Assembly (NCBI RefSeq): GCF_000959445.1
Contig: NZ_CP009631.1
Coordinates: 1,674,001 to 1,738,000, forward strand
Length of the DNA stretch: 64,000 nucleotides
DNA from: Burkholderia vietnamiensis LMG 10929
GTDB taxonomy: Bacteria > Pseudomonadota > Gammaproteobacteria > Burkholderiales > Burkholderiaceae
Direction: 5' to 3'
The notes below the pieces were generated by a model that made no database searches, was not told the origin of the DNA, and worked only from the letters and a program-made list of their open reading frames with translations. This document shows, piece by piece, positions 50,526 to 58,883 of the stretch. The translations under genes and the position numbers were made by a program. Positions within the stretch are counted from its first letter, which is position 1. Each line of letters begins with the position of its first letter.

Positions 50526-52610
50526 ATGACTCAACATTCCGCAACACGGTCCATGTTCGATCCGGCGCTGCTGCGCCCGGCGATCGTGGATTCGTTCAAG
50601 AAGCTCACGCCGCGCACGCAGCTGCGCAATCCGGTGATGTTCTGCGTGTACGTCGGCAGCATCCTGACGACCATCCTGTGGATCGCGGCGCTCGCCGGCC
50701 AGGCCGAGGCGCCCGCGGGCTTCATCCTCGCGATCGCGCTGTGGCTGTGGTTCACGGTGCTGTTCGCGAACTTCGCCGAAGCGCTCGCGGAGGGGCGCTC
50801 GAAGGCGCAGGCCGCGTCGCTGCGCAGCGCGAAGAAGGACGTGATGGCCAAGAAGCTCAACGAGCCGCATCCGAAGTCGCCGATCCGCATCACGACGGCG
50901 TCGGACCTGCGCAAGGGCGACGTCGTGCTGGTCGAGACCGGCGACGTGATTCCGGCCGACGGCGAAGTGGTGGACGGCGTCGCGTCGGTCGACGAATCGG
51001 CGATCACCGGCGAGTCCGCGCCGGTGATCCGCGAGTCCGGCGGCGACTTCTCGTCGGTGACGGGCGGCACGCGCGTGCTGTCCGACTGGATCGTCGTGAA
51101 GGTCACCGCGAACCCCGGCGAGGCGTTCCTCGACCGGATGATCGCGATGGTCGAGGGCGCGAAGCGCAAGAAGACGCCGAACGAGGTCGCGCTGACGATC
51201 CTGCTGGTCGCATTGACGATCGTGATGCTGCTCGCGACCGCGACGCTGCTGCCGTTCTCGATGTTCTCGGTCGAGGCGATGAAGTCCGGCCACGTGGTGA
51301 CGATCACGGTGCTCGTCGCGCTGCTGGTGTGCCTGATTCCGACCACGATCGGCGGGCTGCTGTCCGCGATCGGCGTCGCGGGCATGAGCCGGATGATGCA
51401 GGCGAACGTGATCGCGACGTCGGGCCGCGCGGTGGAAGCGGCCGGCGACGTCGACGTGCTGCTGCTCGACAAGACCGGCACGATCACGCTCGGCAACCGT
51501 CAGGCGTCGGCGTTCGTGCCGGCGCCGGGCGTGACCGAGGAAGCGCTGGCCGACGCCGCGCAGCTGTCGTCGCTCGCCGACGAAACGCCGGAAGGCCGCA
51601 GCATCGTGGTGCTGGCCAAGGAGCGCTTCAACATCCGCCAGCGCGACCTCGCGCAGCTGCAGGCGACGTTCCTCGGCTTCTCCGCGCAGACGCGGATGAG
51701 CGGCGTCGATCTGCCCGGCCGCGAAATCCGCAAGGGCGCCGCCGATGCGATCCGCCGCTACGTCGAGCTGCACGGCAGCCGCTTTCCGGACGACGTGCGC
51801 CGCGCGGTCGACGAGGTCGCGCGCCGCGGCAGCACGCCGCTCGTGGTCGCGGAGCTGCACGACGGCGCCGCGCGCGTGCTCGGCGTGATCGAGCTGAAGG
51901 ACATCGTGAAGGGCGGCATCAAGGAGCGCTTCGCGGAGCTGCGCAAGATGGGCATCAAGACGGTGATGGTGACCGGCGACAACCGGCTGACGGCCGCGGC
52001 GATCGCGGCGGAGGCGGGCGTCGACGATTTCCTCGCGGAAGCCACTCCGGAAACCAAGCTCGCGACGATCCGCGAACACCAGGCGGCCGGGCGCCTCGTC
52101 GCGATGACCGGCGACGGCACCAACGACGCGCCGGCGCTCGCGCAGGCCGACGTGGCGGTCGCGATGAACACCGGCACGCAGGCGGCGAAGGAGGCCGGCA
52201 ACATGGTCGACCTCGACTCGAACCCGACCAAGCTGATCGAGATCGTCGAGATCGGCAAGCAGATGCTGATGACGCGCGGCTCGCTGACGACCTTCTCGAT
52301 CGCGAACGACATCGCGAAGTACTTCGCGATCATCCCGGCCGCGTTCGTCACCACCTACCCGCAGCTGCGCGTGCTGGACATCATGCATTTGACGTCGCCG
52401 GCGTCGGCGATCCTGTCGGCGGTGATCTTCAATGCGCTGATCATCGTCGCGCTGATCCCGCTCGCGCTGAAGGGCGTCGCCTACCGGCCGCTCGGCGCCG
52501 CGACGCTGCTGCGCCGCAACCTGCTGGTGTACGGGCTGGGCGGCGTGCTGCTGCCGTTCCCGTTCATCAAGCTGATCGACATGACGCTCGCCGCGCTCGG
52601 CTGGGCCTGA
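50526..52610 (+). CDS. kdpB: K(+)-transporting ATPase ATP-binding subunit B
   Basis: This 694-residue P-type (P1A) ATPase energises K+ uptake. The phosphorylation site is [15 protein letters not shown]. The A-domain has [16 protein letters not shown] and the N-domain [15 protein letters not shown]. The hinge is [14 protein letters not shown]...[16 protein letters not shown]. The transmembrane motif [17 protein letters not shown] is KdpB-specific. It is 52 bp after kdpA and 25 bp before kdpC. Confidence 0.98.
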   Translation: MTQHSATRSMFDPALLRPAIVDSFKKLTPRTQLRNPVMFCVYVGSILTTILWIAALAGQAEAPAGFILAIALWLWFTVLFANFAEALAEGRSKAQAASLRSAKKDVMAKKLNEPHPKSPIRITTASDLRKGDVVLVETGDVIPADGEVVDGVASVDESAITGESAPVIRESGGDFSSVTGGTRVLSDWIVVKVTANPGEAFLDRMIAMVEGAKRKKTPNEVALTILLVALTIVMLLATATLLPFSMFSVEAMKSGHVVTITVLVALLVCLIPTTIGGLLSAIGVAGMSRMMQANVIATSGRAVEAAGDVDVLLLDKTGTITLGNRQASAFVPAPGVTEEALADAAQLSSLADETPEGRSIVVLAKERFNIRQRDLAQLQATFLGFSAQTRMSGVDLPGREIRKGAADAIRRYVELHGSRFPDDVRRAVDEVARRGSTPLVVAELHDGAARVLGVIELKDIVKGGIKERFAELRKMGIKTVMVTGDNRLTAAAIAAEAGVDDFLAEATPETKLATIREHQAAGRLVAMTGDGTNDAPALAQADVAVAMNTGTQAAKEAGNMVDLDSNPTKLIEIVEIGKQMLMTRGSLTTFSIANDIAKYFAIIPAAFVTTYPQLRVLDIMHLTSPASAILSAVIFNALIIVALIPLALKGVAYRPLGAATLLRRNLLVYGLGGVLLPFPFIKLIDMTLAALGWA

Positions 52611-52635
52611 GCGCACCGGATTCGAAGGAACCCTC

Positions 52636-53217
52636 ATGAAAACGTTGATTCGCCCGCTGGTCGTGATCTTTGCCGTGCTGACCGTCGTGACGGGCATGGC
52701 CTATCCGGCCGTGATGACCGCGTTCGGTCAGGCCGTGTTTCCGGCGCAGGCCGACGGCAGCCTGATCGAGCGCGACGGCCGGGCCGTCGGCTCCGCGCTG
52801 ATCGGCCAGCCGTTCGATGCGCCGCGCTACTTCTGGGGCCGCTTGTCGGCCACCGCGCCGATGCCGTACAACGCGGCCGGCTCCGGCGGCTCGAACCTCG
52901 GGCCGCTCAATCCGTCGCTCGCCGAGCAGGTGAAGGCGCGCATCGCCGCGCTGCGCGACGCGGGCACCGATTTGTCGAAGCCGGTCCCGGTCGACCTCGT
53001 GACGGCGTCCGCGAGCGGTCTGGACCCGGACATCACGCCGGCCGCGGCCGCGTACCAGATCGAGCGCGTCGCCAAGGCGCGCAAGCTGACGGCCGACGCG
53101 GTCGCGCAGCTCGTCGCCGCGAACACGACGGGCCGCCAGTTCGGCGTGCTCGGCGAGCCGCGCGTGAACGTGCTGAAGCTGAACCTCGCGCTCGACGCGG
53201 CGCAGGGCGGGCATTGA
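52636..53217 (+). CDS. kdpC: K(+)-transporting ATPase subunit C
   Basis: This 193-residue protein has one N-terminal transmembrane helix ([20 protein letters not shown]) and a periplasmic domain. The domain carries [36 protein letters not shown] and [15 protein letters not shown], the KdpC signature series. It stabilises KdpB and aids K+ or ATP affinity. It ends the kdpFABC group; a hairpin terminator lies between it and kdpD. Confidence 0.97.
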   Translation: MKTLIRPLVVIFAVLTVVTGMAYPAVMTAFGQAVFPAQADGSLIERDGRAVGSALIGQPFDAPRYFWGRLSATAPMPYNAAGSGGSNLGPLNPSLAEQVKARIAALRDAGTDLSKPVPVDLVTASASGLDPDITPAAAAYQIERVAKARKLTADAVAQLVAANTTGRQFGVLGEPRVNVLKLNLALDAAQGGH

Positions 53218-53349
53218 GCCGGGCGGGCGCGCTGGGCGTGGCTTGCGGCGAGGTGAGTCGGAAGCTACGTCAATCGCAAGCCGCCCGCCACAGGCCGCAA
53301 GCCGCGCGCGCCGTGAGCCGCCAAGCCGCAAGCCGGTCTCGCCCTGAAC

Positions 53350-53370
53350 GACGGCGCGTGCGCCGTCTTT
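53350..53370 (+). terminator. Hairpin with T tract between kdpC and kdpD
   Basis: GACGGCG (53350-53356) pairs with CGCCGTC (53361-53367) around CGTG. TTT, GCC and TTTTG follow. It is probably an attenuating terminator that makes kdpDE expression lower than kdpFABC. The preceding 80 bp contain degenerate GCCGCAAG repeats. Confidence 0.65.
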
Positions 53371-53440
53371 GCCTTTTGCGGCGATTTGGAACAACAATGC
53401 CGGTACTCGCGCGCAGTCCGGCGCTTCGCCTTCCTCCCGG

Positions 53441-56400
53441 ATGAACCGTCCCGATCCCGACCAACTCCTCGACAAGCTGCAGCGAGATGCGGCAAAGCAG
53501 CGGCGCGGCCAGCTCAAGGTCTTCTTCGGCGCGTCTGCCGGCGTCGGCAAGACCTACGCGATGCTGCAGGCCGCGCGTCAGCGCAAGCAGGACGGCGTCG
53601 ACGTCGTCGTCGGCATCGTCGAGACGCACGGCCGCAGCGAAACCGCCGCGCTGCTCGATGGGCTCGACGTGCTGCCGCTCGCCCATATCGAGTATCGCGG
53701 CCGCACGCTCGCCGAATTCGATCTCGACGGGGCGCTCGCGCGTGCGCCGCAGCTGATTCTCGTCGACGAGCTCGCGCATTCGAACGTGCAGGGCGCGCGC
53801 CATCTGAAGCGCTGGCAGGACGTCCACGAGCTGCTCGATGCGGGCATCGACGTCTACACGACCGTCAACGTCCAGCATCTCGAGAGCCTGAACGACGTGG
53901 TGGGCGCGATCACCGGCATTCGCGTGTGGGAGACGGTGCCCGACCGTGTGTTCGACGCGGCCGACGAGGTCACGCTGGTGGACCTGCCCGCAGAGGAACT
54001 GCTCGAGCGGATGCGCGACGGCAAGGTGTATCTCGCGCAGCAGGCCGAGCGTGCGGTGCGCAACTTCTTCCGCAAGGGCAACCTGATCGCGCTGCGCGAG
54101 CTCGCGCTGCGGCGCACGGCCGACCGCGTCGACGCGCAGATGCGCGAGTACCGTGCCGATCGCTCGATCCAGCGCATCTGGCAGGCGCGCGAGCGGCTGC
54201 TCGTGTGCATCGGGCCGGGGCCGGAGGCGCCGACGCTGGTGCGCGCCGCCGCGCGGCTCGCCGCGAGCCTGAAGGCCGACTGGATCGCCGTGTACGTCGA
54301 GACGCCGCGGCTGCAGCGGCTGCCCGACGCGCGCCGGCAGCGCACGCTCGATGCGCTGAAGCTCGCGGCCGAGCTCGGCGCGGAGACGGCCACGCTCGCG
54401 GGCGACGACGCGGTCGCCGCGCTGATCGGCTATGCGAAGGTGCGCAACGTGTCGAAGATCGTCGCGGGCGGTTCGCCGAAGGTCGGCGTCGTGCGGCGCT
54501 TCGCGCGGCCGTTCGGCGAGCAGCTCGCCGAGCGCGCGGGCGACGTCGATCTGATGCTGATACGCGCGTCGGCGAGCGACGAGGTGCGCGCGGCGCCGCT
54601 CGACGCGCGCGCGCGCGACTGGCGCGACGCGTTCGCGCAGTTCGGCACGCGGCGCTCGCCGCCGCGCCACTACCTGTACGCGGCCGCGATCTGCGCGGCG
54701 ATCACCGGCTTGGCGAGCGTCGTGTCGGGGCGGCTCGACCTGACCAACCTCGTGATGCTGTACCTGCTCGGCGTCGTGTTCTCGGCCGTGCGGCTCGGGC
54801 GCGGGCCGGGCGTGCTGCAGTCGTTCCTGTCGGTCGCCGCGTTCGACTTCTTCTTCGTGCCGCCGCGCATGTCGTTCTCGGTGAGCGACACGCAATACCT
54901 GCTGACCTTCTTCGGCATGCTGCTCACGTCGCTCGTGATCAGCCATCTGACGTCGACGCTCACGCGCCAGGCGAGCGTCGCGCAGCGCCGCGAGCGTCGC
55001 ACCGGCGCGATCTACGCGATGGCGCGCGAGCTGGGCGCCGCGCTGACGACCGAGCAGATCGTCGAGATCGGCAGCCGTCACGTGAGCGAGGTGTTTCGCG
55101 CGCGCGTCGCGTTTCTGCTGCCCGACAGCGCCGACCAGGTGCGCCAGAAGATCGAGGACCCGGACGCCGCCGTCACGCTGACGGGCGCCGAGCTCGACAG
55201 CGACGTCGGGCAATGGGTGTACGACCAGCAGAAGCCGGCCGGCCGCGGCACCGACACGCTGCCCGCGACGGCCGCGCTGTATTTGCCGCTGAAGGCGCCG
55301 ATGCGCACGCGCGGCGTGCTGGCGGTCGTGTCGCGCGAGCCGCACGAGCTGGAGGTGCCCGAGCAGCAGCGGATGCTCGATGCGTTCGCCGCGCAGATCG
55401 CGCTCGCGCTCGAACGCGTGCATTACGTCGAGATCGCGCGCGATGCGCTCGTCAACATGGAGTCCGAGCGGCTGAGGAACTCGCTGTTGTCGGCGATTTC
55501 GCACGACCTGCGCACGCCGCTCACCACCATCGTCGGTTTCTCGTCGATGCTCGCGAACGGGCGCGCGGCGGCGGAGGGGGCATCTGCGTCGCTTGCATCG
55601 CCTGCTTCGCCGGAGTCATCCGCTTCGCCGGTGTCATCAGCGGCACCAGCGGCACCAGCGGCACCAGCGGCACCGACGACACCGACGACACCGACGACAC
55701 CGACGACACCGACGACACCAGCGCCACCCGCACCCCTCGACGCCGCCGCTGCCCAGCGCTTGGCGCAGCGCGAACGCGAGCTCGTTGACGCGATCCACGA
55801 CGAGGCGCTGCGGATGACGGGCATCGTCACGAACCTGCTCGACATGGCGCGGCTGCAGGCTGGCAGCCTGCAGATCAAGCGTCAGTGGTCGCTGCTCGAG
55901 GAAACCGTCGGCGCGGCGCTCGCCGCGTGCAAGCGCGTGCTCGCGCGGCATCCCGCGCGTGTGTCGCTGCCGGCCGACCTGCCGCTGCTGCAGATGGATG
56001 CGGTGCTGATGGAGCGGCTGTTCACGAACCTGTTCGAGAACGCCGCGAAATACACGCCGGCCGACGCGCCGATCGAGATCGGCGCCGAGCGCGTGAGCGA
56101 CGACGGCCAGCCGTTCGTGCGCGTGTACGTCGACGATCACGGCCCCGGTCTGCCGCACGGGATGGAGACGCGCATCTTCGACAAGTTCACGCGCGGCGAG
56201 AAGGAATCGGCGACGCCGGGCATCGGGCTCGGCCTCGCGATCTGCCGCGCGATCGTCGAAGCGCACGGCGGTAAAATCGGCGCGCTCAACCGCACCGCGC
56301 CCGACGGACGCGTGACGGGCGCGCGCTTCTGGTTCACGCTGCCGGTCGACACGCCGCCGGCGGTGCCGGCCCCACCCGATGACGACATCGACGACGACAT

Positions 56401-56452
56401 CGACGCGCCCGGCGCATCGTTCCCCTCCGAGCCCTTGCCTGACCATGACTGA
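53441..56452 (+). CDS. kdpD: Sensor histidine kinase KdpD with repeat insertion in the DHp hairpin
   Basis: This 1003-residue K+/turgor sensor is larger than the usual roughly 895. Order: KdpD N-domain with Walker A (FFGASAGVGKTYAML, about 28-40), a Usp domain (about 250-380), four transmembrane helices (about 405-510), GAF (about 525-660), HisKA with the phospho-acceptor His in SAISHDLRTPLTTIVG (about residue 688) and HATPase (ENAAKYTPADAPIEIG; GIGLGLAICRAIVEAHGG). Between the two DHp helices (about 709-765) is a low-complexity insert of Ala/Ser/Pro with (AAP)4(TTP)5. The second helix resumes at QRERELVDAIHDEALRMTGI. kdpE overlaps its stop. Confidence 0.95.
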   Translation: MNRPDPDQLLDKLQRDAAKQRRGQLKVFFGASAGVGKTYAMLQAARQRKQDGVDVVVGIVETHGRSETAALLDGLDVLPLAHIEYRGRTLAEFDLDGALARAPQLILVDELAHSNVQGARHLKRWQDVHELLDAGIDVYTTVNVQHLESLNDVVGAITGIRVWETVPDRVFDAADEVTLVDLPAEELLERMRDGKVYLAQQAERAVRNFFRKGNLIALRELALRRTADRVDAQMREYRADRSIQRIWQARERLLVCIGPGPEAPTLVRAAARLAASLKADWIAVYVETPRLQRLPDARRQRTLDALKLAAELGAETATLAGDDAVAALIGYAKVRNVSKIVAGGSPKVGVVRRFARPFGEQLAERAGDVDLMLIRASASDEVRAAPLDARARDWRDAFAQFGTRRSPPRHYLYAAAICAAITGLASVVSGRLDLTNLVMLYLLGVVFSAVRLGRGPGVLQSFLSVAAFDFFFVPPRMSFSVSDTQYLLTFFGMLLTSLVISHLTSTLTRQASVAQRRERRTGAIYAMARELGAALTTEQIVEIGSRHVSEVFRARVAFLLPDSADQVRQKIEDPDAAVTLTGAELDSDVGQWVYDQQKPAGRGTDTLPATAALYLPLKAPMRTRGVLAVVSREPHELEVPEQQRMLDAFAAQIALALERVHYVEIARDALVNMESERLRNSLLSAISHDLRTPLTTIVGFSSMLANGRAAAEGASASLASPASPESSASPVSSAAPAAPAAPAAPTTPTTPTTPTTPTTPAPPAPLDAAAAQRLAQRERELVDAIHDEALRMTGIVTNLLDMARLQAGSLQIKRQWSLLEETVGAALAACKRVLARHPARVSLPADLPLLQMDAVLMERLFTNLFENAAKYTPADAPIEIGAERVSDDGQPFVRVYVDDHGPGLPHGMETRIFDKFTRGEKESATPGIGLGLAICRAIVEAHGGKIGALNRTAPDGRVTGARFWFTLPVDTPPAVPAPPDDDIDDDIDAPGASFPSEPLPDHD
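55639..55719. repeat. In-frame 9-bp minisatellite inside kdpD
   Basis: Four copies of AGCGGCACC (55639-55674) are followed by five of GACGACACC (55675-55719). In the kdpD frame these encode (Ala-Ala-Pro)4 and (Thr-Thr-Pro)5. The array is perfect within each block, suggesting recent slippage expansion. Confidence 0.95.
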
Positions 56453-57143
56453 ACCGAGCCTGACCGTCGTCCTGATCGAGGACGAGAAACAGATCCGCCG
56501 CTTCGTGCGCGCCGCGCTCGAAGAGGACGGCATCGCCGTATTCGACGCGGAGACGGGCAAGCAGGGGCTGATCGACGCGGCGACGCGCAAGCCCGATCTC
56601 GTGATCGTCGACCTCGGGCTGCCCGACACCGACGGCCTCGACGTGATCCGCGAGCTGCGCGGCTGGTCGGAGGTTCCGGTGATCGTCCTGTCCGCGCGCA
56701 CGCAGGAAGACGAAAAGGTCGCCGCGCTCGACGCCGGCGCCGACGACTACCTGACCAAACCGTTCGGCGTATCGGAGCTGCGCGCGCGCATCCGTGCGCA
56801 ACTGCGTCGGCGCAACCAGGGCGGCGCGAGCGAATCGCCGAAGGTCGCCTTCGGCGGCGTGAGCGTCGATCTCGCGCTGCGCCAGGTGTGGCGCGACGGC
56901 GAGATCGTGCATCTGACGCCGCTCGAATACCGGCTGCTCGCGACGCTGGTGCGGCATGCGGGGCGCGTGCTCACGCACCGCCAGTTGCTGCGCGACGTGT
57001 GGGGGCCGTCGCACGTCGAAAGCCATCACTATCTGCGCATCTACATGGCGCACCTGCGCCAGAAGCTCGAACGCGATCCCGCCCAGCCCGAGCACATCGT
57101 GACCGAGACGGGGGTCGGCTACCGGCTCGTCGGCGTCGCGTGA
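56445..57143 (+). CDS. kdpE: Response regulator KdpE
   Basis: This 232-residue OmpR/PhoB-type regulator activates kdpFABC. The receiver domain has VVLIEDEKQIRRFVRAAL (acidic pair), the phospho-Asp in LVIVDLGLPDTDGLDV and the conserved Lys in DDYLTKPFGVSELRAR. The winged helix (about 130-232) includes LTPLEYRLLATLVRHAGRV and HHYLRIYMAHLRQKLE, typical of KdpE. The ATG overlaps the kdpD end by 8 bp (ATGACTGA), so translation is coupled. Confidence 0.97.
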   Translation: MTEPSLTVVLIEDEKQIRRFVRAALEEDGIAVFDAETGKQGLIDAATRKPDLVIVDLGLPDTDGLDVIRELRGWSEVPVIVLSARTQEDEKVAALDAGADDYLTKPFGVSELRARIRAQLRRRNQGGASESPKVAFGGVSVDLALRQVWRDGEIVHLTPLEYRLLATLVRHAGRVLTHRQLLRDVWGPSHVESHHYLRIYMAHLRQKLERDPAQPEHIVTETGVGYRLVGVA

Positions 57144-57242
57144 TGCGCGGTGCGTGATGCGTGACGCAGCGAGCGGTGCCGCACACACGGCCCGATTCCC
57201 CGTTATGCTGAGCGCTGCATGAACGAAACCGAGGAGGGTGCC

Positions 57243-57521
57243 ATGTCCGTCCGTCTGGTCGTCATCTGTGCGCTGGCGCTCGTCGGGCCCAGCGCGTTCG
57301 CGCAGCCGCTGCCGCCCGGGCAGGCGGCGGCGCAGCCGGTGCTCGCGAACCCCGCGACCGTCAATTGCGAGAAGCTCGGCGGCCGGCACGTGGTGCGCAC
57401 GCTACCGCGCGGGCAGGTCGGGATGTGCGTGTTCAAGGACGGGCGCGTGTGCGACGAATGGGCGCTGTACCGCGACGACCGCTGCGTCGGCGACGCCGGC
57501 GCGGCGCGCGTCTCGAACTGA
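57243..57521 (+). CDS. DUF333 periplasmic protein
   Basis: This 92-residue protein has a signal peptide (MSVRLVVICALALVGPSAFA). The mature DUF333 domain is LANPATVNCEKLGGRHVVRT, then GQVGMCVFKDGRVCDEWALY and RDDRC. The ANPA(s/t)xxCxxxGG and G.CxFxdGxxCeeWalxR pattern is diagnostic. Function is unknown in the family. The start at 57243 is set by GAGGAGGG 4-5 bp upstream; ATG 57219 is an unlikely alternative. Confidence 0.87.
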   Translation: MSVRLVVICALALVGPSAFAQPLPPGQAAAQPVLANPATVNCEKLGGRHVVRTLPRGQVGMCVFKDGRVCDEWALYRDDRCVGDAGAARVSN

Positions 57522-57639
57522 GCGCTCGGCCGCTGCGGCGAACTGGGCTGTGGTGTGGCCGCCGGCGTTCATCGGCTACACCTGGCCCAGCTCGGTCCCG
57601 ACCGGTTCCCGCCGCTCGGGCAGTCCGCGCCGCCGTTGC

Positions 57640-57645
57640 TATACT
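57640..57645 (+). promoter_or_regulatory. Candidate -10 (TATACT) for the guanidine riboswitch-sugE transcript
   Basis: TATACT ends 7 bp before the first riboswitch stem, placing the transcription start at about 57652, right where the RNA element begins. No clear -35 is seen. Confidence 0.5.
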
Positions 57646-57652
57646 CGGCGCC

Positions 57653-57697
57653 GCCCGGGGACGGCCCCGGGCCATTCGCTGCAACGGGGACGACCCC
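57653..57697 (+). promoter_or_regulatory. Guanidine-II riboswitch (mini-ykkC)
   Basis: Two short hairpins with ACGR loops make the diagnostic structure. P1 is GCCCGGGG-ACGG-CCCCGGGC (57653-57672). P2 is GGGG-ACGA-CCCC (57686-57697). They are separated by a 13-nt linker. The GGAG ribosome site of the exporter gene (57707-57710) starts 9 nt after P2. Known biology: guanidine-II elements dimerise their loops on binding guanidinium and free the ribosome site, switching on SMR exporters. Confidence 0.88.
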
Positions 57698-57719
57698 ATC
57701 CGATCCGGAGTACGTCGAG

Positions 57720-58040
57720 ATGGCGTGGGCATTGCTGTTGATTGCCGGTTTGCTCGAAGTGGCGTGGGCGGCCGGCATGAAATCGTCCGAGGGCTTCACG
57801 AAGCTCGGACCGTCGGTGTTTACGATCGTGACGGCGCTGGCGAGCTTCGCGCTGCTCGCGATCGCGATGCGCCAGCTGCCGCTCGGCACCGCGTATGCGG
57901 TGTGGACGGGCATCGGCGCGGTCGGGGCGTTCGCGTTCGGCATCGTGATGCTGGGCGAGGCGCTGACGGTGGCGCGCGTGGCGAGCGCGGCGCTGATCGT
58001 GCTCGGGCTGGTGGGCCTTAAGCTGTCGTCGGGCGCTTGA
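57720..58040 (+). CDS. sugE: SMR-family guanidinium exporter (SugE/Gdx)
   Basis: This 106-residue protein has four transmembrane helices. It begins [20 protein letters not shown], with the essential membrane-embedded Glu (LLEVAW). The Gdx-type Lys follows ([13 protein letters not shown]), and [20 protein letters not shown] and [18 protein letters not shown] are the SMR signatures. Control by the guanidine-II riboswitch immediately upstream strongly supports guanidinium/H+ antiport rather than general quaternary-ammonium efflux. The ATG at 57720 follows GGAG by 9 bp. Confidence 0.94.
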   Translation: MAWALLLIAGLLEVAWAAGMKSSEGFTKLGPSVFTIVTALASFALLAIAMRQLPLGTAYAVWTGIGAVGAFAFGIVMLGEALTVARVASAALIVLGLVGLKLSSGA

Positions 58041-58127
58041 CGCCCCTGATGCCCGTGACGCCGGCAGGCACGTCCCCATGCGCCTGCGCCACCCTGTGGA
58101 ATCGCGCGGCGCTGCCGATAGCCTGTC

Positions 58128-58133
58128 TATAAT
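58128..58133 (+). promoter_or_regulatory. Candidate -10 (TATAAT) for the DUF4126-permease unit
   Basis: A perfect TATAAT lies 133 bp before the DUF4126 start. The -35 is not evident. Confidence 0.5.
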
Positions 58134-58265
58134 GGAACGCATTCGGGCCTGAATGCCGGTGCGCCGTTCGCGGCCGGCGGCGCCGGTCGCCACGCGCCGC
58201 GCGGCCGTCACACCGACTCGATCCGATCAATCGGCAAAGCGCACGCAACGTGCAAGGAGAGGCCC

Positions 58266-58883
58266 ATGATCGAAGCCATTTCGCTCGGCGCGGGGCTCGC
58301 GTGGGCGAGCGGGCTGCGCCTTTATCTGACGGTCCTGATTGCCGGTGTGCTCGCGCGGGCCGGCTGGCTCCATCTGCCAGACACGCTCGCGGTGCTGACG
58401 TCGCCGTGGGTGATCGGCGCGGCCGGCGTGCTCGCGGTCACCGAATTCCTTGCCGACAAGATCCCCGCGTTCGATTCGCTGTGGGACGCCGTCCATACCT
58501 TCATCCGCATTCCGGCCGGCGCGGTGCTCGCCGCCGGCGCGCTCGGCCATGCCGATCCGACCGTGCTCGCGATCGCCGGGCTGGCCGGCGGCTCGCTCGC
58601 CGGCGCCGCGCACGTCGCCAAGGCCGGCACGCGCGCGCTGATCAACCTGTCTCCGGAGCCGATCTCGAACTGGGTCGCGTCGTCCACCGAGGACGGGCTC
58701 GTGTTCGGCGGCCTCGCGCTCGCATTCTTCGTGCCGCTCGCGTTCCTGGTGCTGCTGGCGGCGTTCATCGCGGCGTCCGCGTGGGCGCTGCCGCGTCTGT
58801 GGCGCGGCGTGTCGGGCGGGTTCCGCGGCATGGCCTACCACATGGTGTCGCGGCTCAATTCGATTGGAGGCAAGCGCGATTGA
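58266..58883 (+). CDS. DUF4126 membrane protein
   Basis: This 205-residue inner-membrane protein has about five hydrophobic segments. It begins MIEAISLGAGLAWASGLRLY (GLRxY motif), then FLADKIPAFDSLWDAVHTFI, PAGAVLAAGALG and AGGSLAGAAHVAKAGTRALI. These are the core DUF4126 motifs. Function is unknown. AAGGAGAGG gives a strong ribosome site. The TGA overlaps the TTG of the next gene, indicating an operon with the FtsX-type permease. Confidence 0.9.
   Translation: MIEAISLGAGLAWASGLRLYLTVLIAGVLARAGWLHLPDTLAVLTSPWVIGAAGVLAVTEFLADKIPAFDSLWDAVHTFIRIPAGAVLAAGALGHADPTVLAIAGLAGGSLAGAAHVAKAGTRALINLSPEPISNWVASSTEDGLVFGGLALAFFVPLAFLVLLAAFIAASAWALPRLWRGVSGGFRGMAYHMVSRLNSIGGKRD

Noticed and set aside
50163..52697. 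Antisense open frame over kdpB
   Set aside because: kdpB carries all P-type ATPase motifs; the antisense product is repetitive Arg/Asp/His-rich sequence.
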